From the NCBI GenBank assembly GCA_902770635.1, contig CACXTX010000004.1:27075-91074 (forward strand): DNA of 64,000 bases, given 5' to 3'. The notes beneath the pieces are model-generated. The model worked only from the letters and a program-made list of their open reading frames with translations. It searched no databases and had not been told where the DNA came from. The DNA comes from an uncultured Prevotellaceae bacterium (GTDB lineage: Bacteria > Bacteroidota > Bacteroidia > Bacteroidales > Bacteroidaceae). The first letter of the stretch is position 1; every line of letters begins with the position of its first letter. Shown piece by piece: positions 60,708 to 64,000 of the stretch. The position numbers and the translations under genes are program-made.

Positions 60708-62807
60708 TTATTTCTCAGCATGAGCATAGTAACGACGTGCAGCTTCTTCCTGACGAGGCTGTGAGAAGTTGGATACGCGCTTCAGATAACCGATGATACG
60801 GGTCATGTAATCGACATTCTTCGAATGGCAATGTGGACACTCATGCAGATAACGCTTGTCAATATGTCCGCAATCGTTGCAAACGGTATTGGGTATATTG
60901 AATGTGAAATAGTTACATCCCTCCTGTGCAGCCACCTTCAGCAGGTGCAGATACTGTTGCTTAGAAAGGTGTTCCTCCAGGTTCATGTGCAGGGCTGAGC
61001 CACCCGTCAGATGCTCGATATAGGGGGCGCCGTGCAACTTAAACTTATCGATAACACTCAGTGAGTCATCCTCTACAACATAGAAATAGCTGTTGTAGCA
61101 GTCGCGAGGAACAAAGTAACCGTCCTCACGGTCCCACTTGGCATGCTTCACACCTACGTTCTCTGCAGGAATCATCTCACAGTTGAACATCACTTCCTTC
61201 GTTCGGTACTGCTTGTTGTACTTCTCAATAAGTCCGAGAATACCCTGTACGAACTTCTTGTAGTCGTCGTTGGGTGTAATCTTCAGCCCCATGAATTCTG
61301 CGGCCTCCACCAAACCATTGATACCAATAGTCAGATACTGGCGATTGATATTGATGTATCCTGCGTCGAACAAAGGCAGCATTCCGTGTGACTGCAACTC
61401 CTTCAGGTTCTCATTGTAAGCCAACTGCACCTTGTGACAAAGGTCGATGATGTTGCTCAGATATTCCAGATAGTCCATCTTATGGTTAACGGCATACTGC
61501 ACACAACGGTTCAGGTTAATGGTAAGCACAGACTTGGAACCTGTTGACACGCCACCGGCACCCAGCGTATAGCTGAATCCGTTATCTGTAATCTCATTAC
61601 GCAGACGACAGCAAGAACTCAGCGAGTCAGCATTATCACTCATGTATGTGAAGAAAGAGTGACCTTCTGAGTACATCTCGGCGGTGAAATCGCCCCACTC
61701 CTTATCCTTGCACTCGCCATTCTCGTCCACCAATAGCGCCATTGTCTCAACAGGGAAGGTCAGCAGGGTCTTGGTACGCTCTTGGTTGAACCACTTCATG
61801 AAGCGTTTCTGCAACCAAGAAAGTCCTTCCCAGTCGGGCTTTGAGCCATCGGGGAAGTAGAACTCACCGAAGATGCTCTCAAAGTAGTACCTGTCATAGT
61901 AGGCTACGTTCCAGAACACAGCCTGATAGTTACGCGCACCCGTGGGTTGGTTCAGCGTATATACAATCTGTTCGAAATAATCCGTGATAATCTTGTCAAT
62001 AGTGCGCTTCTTCAGACTCAGGTCGCCCTGTTGGTCAGGATGTTGCCAATAGTCCTTGCCGTACTCCTTGCCGATGAAATAGTTCATATACATTAGGAAT
62101 TCGGGAGTAGCGCACGCACCGCTCAACATAGAGCTGACCATGAACACCATGTTGACGAATCCACCTGCAAACGACTTCAGGTTAGTGGGAGCCGTAGAGT
62201 TGCCACCGATGGCTGTCGTACCATTGATGAGCCAAGGATACATAGTGATAGATGCACAATAGTTAGCCAGCGAGGTCTCGTCGTTCTTATATATAAAGTG
62301 GTGTGTCAACTTGTCAATATACTCGTCGGCCAGTTCCTTACCATACATCTTCTTGATTCGGTCTGTCAGCAAGCGACGATTCAGACGGATAAAGTTTGAC
62401 TTAGGCAACTCACCGATCAACGTGGCAATATTCTTGTGCTCAACATTGGCGTTAGCGTCATATTTAGAACCCGTGGCAGCATTAACCGACTCACAGTACT
62501 CAGACAGGAACTGCAATTTCTGCAAAGTCTCGCGATCTTCGGTGTGTGCCTGACGATAAAGCATGAATGATTTGGCTACTTTATAGAAGCCCTCACGCAT
62601 CAAGGCTTCCTCCACCTGATTCTGGATATCCTCAACCGTAATATCATCCTTGATATCCAAATGGCTGAGAATTTTTGAAATAGTTCCAAGGTCAGCAGGA
62701 ACACTCACACTTTCGAATGCCTTCACAATGGCATTCATGATTTTGTCTAGCGAAAACTGGTCTTTCGAGCCGTCACGCTTGGTAATGGTAAAATTTTTAA
62801 TTTCCAT
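60708..62807 (-). CDS. nrdD: Anaerobic ribonucleoside-triphosphate reductase
   Basis: NrdD reduces ribonucleotides to deoxyribonucleotides without oxygen, using a glycyl radical. The 699-residue form starts at ATG 62807 (MEIKNFTITKRDG). It has an N-terminal ATP-cone domain (about 5-95), the catalytic barrel, a zinc-ribbon (CNDCGHIDKRYLHECPHCHS) near 640-660 and the radical site RIIGYLKRVSNF near 672-683. I rejected an in-frame extension of 51 residues that crosses the promoter region. The 5' leader of about 115 bases holds repeats listed separately. Confidence 0.96.
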   Translation of the reverse strand: MEIKNFTITKRDGSKDQFSLDKIMNAIVKAFESVSVPADLGTISKILSHLDIKDDITVEDIQNQVEEALMREGFYKVAKSFMLYRQAHTEDRETLQKLQFLSEYCESVNAATGSKYDANANVEHKNIATLIGELPKSNFIRLNRRLLTDRIKKMYGKELADEYIDKLTHHFIYKNDETSLANYCASITMYPWLINGTTAIGGNSTAPTNLKSFAGGFVNMVFMVSSMLSGACATPEFLMYMNYFIGKEYGKDYWQHPDQQGDLSLKKRTIDKIITDYFEQIVYTLNQPTGARNYQAVFWNVAYYDRYYFESIFGEFYFPDGSKPDWEGLSWLQKRFMKWFNQERTKTLLTFPVETMALLVDENGECKDKEWGDFTAEMYSEGHSFFTYMSDNADSLSSCCRLRNEITDNGFSYTLGAGGVSTGSKSVLTINLNRCVQYAVNHKMDYLEYLSNIIDLCHKVQLAYNENLKELQSHGMLPLFDAGYININRQYLTIGINGLVEAAEFMGLKITPNDDYKKFVQGILGLIEKYNKQYRTKEVMFNCEMIPAENVGVKHAKWDREDGYFVPRDCYNSYFYVVEDDSLSVIDKFKLHGAPYIEHLTGGSALHMNLEEHLSKQQYLHLLKVAAQEGCNYFTFNIPNTVCNDCGHIDKRYLHECPHCHSKNVDYMTRIIGYLKRVSNFSQPRQEEAARRYYAHAEK

Positions 62808-62839
62808 TTTATATTTCTTTTTATTAGTTATTGCTCTCA

Positions 62840-62915
62840 AAATCTGGTTAAAGTTTTCCGTTTTGGACAACTTTTTGTTTTTCGAATCGAAAAAAGTTTC
62901 CCGTTTTGGAAAACC
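62840..62915 (-). promoter_or_regulatory. Repeated and palindromic elements in the nrdDG leader
   Basis: TTTTTCGA-A-TCGAAAAA (62878-62894) is an odd palindrome with perfect 8-base arms. It is flanked by two direct copies of CCGTTTTGGA (near 62858 and 62901), each within a TCC..GGA dyad. They lie between the promoter and the nrdD start, so they could form an operator or a leader RNA structure. Assignment to a regulator is not possible here. Confidence 0.45.
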
Positions 62916-62926
62916 TAATCCGACTG

Positions 62927-62956
62927 CAAAGGTACAAAAATTCTCCGAACCACAAA
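62927..62956 (-). promoter_or_regulatory. nrdDG promoter
   Basis: On the minus strand TACCTTTG (62934-62927) has TTTG (62956-62953) 18 bases upstream. Confidence 0.65.
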
Positions 62957-63047
62957 TCATTTTTACCGAGTTTTAGTTGCAAAAAATAGTTAATTCCCCA
63001 TAAATACGGGCATAGAAAACGAGAAACCCAACAACGGAAATAATTAT

Positions 63048-63092
63048 TGCACAAAAGCCACGCTTTGTGCACAAACGGGTTGTTTTTGTGCA
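63048..63092. promoter_or_regulatory. TTTGTGCA half-site cluster between nrdD and etfB
   Basis: TGCACAAAA (63048-63056), the 12-base palindrome TTTGTGCACAAA (63064-63075) and TTTTTGTGCA (63083-63092) are three spaced copies of one half-site. They lie just upstream of the etfB -33 element. This resembles a regulator binding region, but the protein is unknown. Confidence 0.5.
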
Positions 63093-63097
63093 TTTTA

Positions 63098-63129
63098 TTT
63101 GGCTGTGTGCCCAAAATGTAGTACCTTTG
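63098..63129 (+). promoter_or_regulatory. etfB promoter
   Basis: TTTG (63098-63101) and TACCTTTG (63122-63129) are exactly 20 bases apart, 41 bases before the ATG. Confidence 0.8.
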
Positions 63130-63170
63130 CAGCCGATTTCGAAATTTCAATATTATACATTATTAATAAT

Positions 63171-64000
63171 ATGGCTTTAAAGATTGTTGTTCTGGCCAAG
63201 CAAGTGCCAGACACCCGTAACGTGGGTAAGGATGCCATGACTGCCGAAGGTACGGTGAACCGTGCTGCCTTACCCGCTATCTTCAATCCAGAAGATTTGA
63301 ATGCTTTGGAGCAGGCTCTTCGTTTGAAAGAGCAGAATCCGGGCTCAACAGTAGGAATCCTCACGATGGGTCCTCCACGTGCAGGTGAAATCATCCGTCA
63401 GGGACTATATCGTGGTGCTGACACTGGCTGGTTGTTGACCGACCGTCTCTTCGCCGGTGCCGATACCCTTGCAACCTCTTACGCTCTGGCTACTGCCATC
63501 AAGAAGATTGGCGATGTAGATATCGTGATTGGTGGTCGCCAGGCTATCGACGGTGATACTGCACAGGTTGGTCCTCAGGTGGCTCAGAAATTGGGGCTCA
63601 ACCAGGTAACATACGCTGAGGAAGTACTCAGCGTAAAGGATGGTAAGGCTACTATCAAGCGCGTCATCGACGGTGGTGTAGAGACTGTAGAGGCTCCTCT
63701 GCCCGTAGTTATTACCGTTAATGGTAGTGCTGCTCCCTGTCGTCCTCAGAATGCTAAGTTGGTAATGAAGTACAAGCGTGCTACTTGTCCTATGGAACGT
63801 CCTGCCGAAGGTACTCCATACGACTATCTGTATGAGGAGCGTCCTGAGCTGAACCTTAATCAGTGGAGCGTTGCCGATGTGGACGGTGATGTGAACCAGT
63901 GTGGTCTGAGTGGCTCACCCACGAAGGTGAAGGCCATCAAGAACATTGTGTTCCAGGCTAAGGAGTCGAAAACTTTGACGGCTTCTGATGCTGATATCGA
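63171..64000 (+). CDS. etfB: Electron transfer flavoprotein beta subunit, 3'-truncated by window edge
   Basis: EtfB forms with EtfA a flavin-containing electron carrier for acyl-CoA dehydrogenases or related enzymes. The visible 276 residues begin MALKIVVLAKQVPDTRNVGK and contain the adenine-nucleotide-fold segments LTMGPPRAGEIIRQGLYRGAD (near 63-83) and DIVIGGRQAIDGDTAQVGPQ (near 117-136), characteristic of EtfB. The reading frame is open at the right edge. It has its own strong promoter, divergent from nrdDG. etfA probably follows outside the window. Confidence 0.93.
   Translation, partial: MALKIVVLAKQVPDTRNVGKDAMTAEGTVNRAALPAIFNPEDLNALEQALRLKEQNPGSTVGILTMGPPRAGEIIRQGLYRGADTGWLLTDRLFAGADTLATSYALATAIKKIGDVDIVIGGRQAIDGDTAQVGPQVAQKLGLNQVTYAEEVLSVKDGKATIKRVIDGGVETVEAPLPVVITVNGSAAPCRPQNAKLVMKYKRATCPMERPAEGTPYDYLYEERPELNLNQWSVADVDGDVNQCGLSGSPTKVKAIKNIVFQAKESKTLTASDADI

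Noticed and set aside
62808-62960. 51-residue N-terminal extension of nrdD
   Set aside because: It crosses the promoter and the leader repeats; the ATG at 62807 gives the standard N-terminus.

Overview
The window looks like a chromosome segment of a Prevotella-type anaerobe (Bacteroidales). The evidence is the promoter style (TTTG, about 20 bases, TAnnTTTG), the scarcity of Shine-Dalgarno sequences, the A-rich leaders, and the gene families: a TPP-controlled TonB/PnuT/thiamine pyrophosphokinase set, a BACON lipoprotein, a SecDF fusion, NrdDG, a 2-oxoacid:ferredoxin oxidoreductase, Etf, and a secreted protein ending in a Prevotella-like tail. Nearly all of it is core chromosome. I see no prophage, IS element, CRISPR array or integrase.

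Layout, 1-24 kb. First come pyrE and the start of an SRPBCC gene. Next is a TPP-riboswitch thiamine salvage operon. Then argS, rnhA, ribD (opposite strand), prmC-recX-comF, tRNA-Arg(CCT), a MaoC-like hydratase, secDF, a membrane-anchored EEP-family enzyme, a rhomboid protease, HU, kduI-kduD for uronate breakdown, and tRNA-Gln(TTG). A minus-strand housekeeping operon follows: metK, DUF4271, hemD, rnpA, yidD, tyrS.

Layout, 24-45 kb. A secreted M16 peptidase is followed by an Oar-like TonB receptor paired with a BACON/OB-fold lipoprotein. Then a Na/Pi cotransporter and a TGS-domain nucleoside kinase. Next is a three-gene NHLM/bacteriocin-type exporter (HlyD-like plus two ABC proteins) with no peptidase domain and no visible peptide precursor. 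After it come korAB and an SLC13 transporter.

Layout, 45-64 kb. A 640-base gap holds a 21-bp inverted repeat and a candidate small RNA. It is followed by a secreted protein, a DUF6621-like/saccharopine dehydrogenase-like/recA operon, an unknown secreted protein, and dnaK. dnaK is broken here by an apparent deletion of about 86 bases and has a sigma-54-type promoter upstream. Then gltS with a small outer-membrane barrel protein, DUF2461, a FucP-type transporter, a GH43 enzyme, nrdDG, and the beginning of etfB at the right edge.

The most unusual signal is not a gene. It is a set of short arrays with a 7-base period (variants of AGTGAAA, AATTAGA, GGTTAAT, TTTTCAC) and, less often, a 9-base period (CTAGA or CTAGT cores). 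They sit at gene junctions. At several junctions they fill the whole space from one gene's stop codon to the next gene's start codon, and in two places they continue inside coding sequence.
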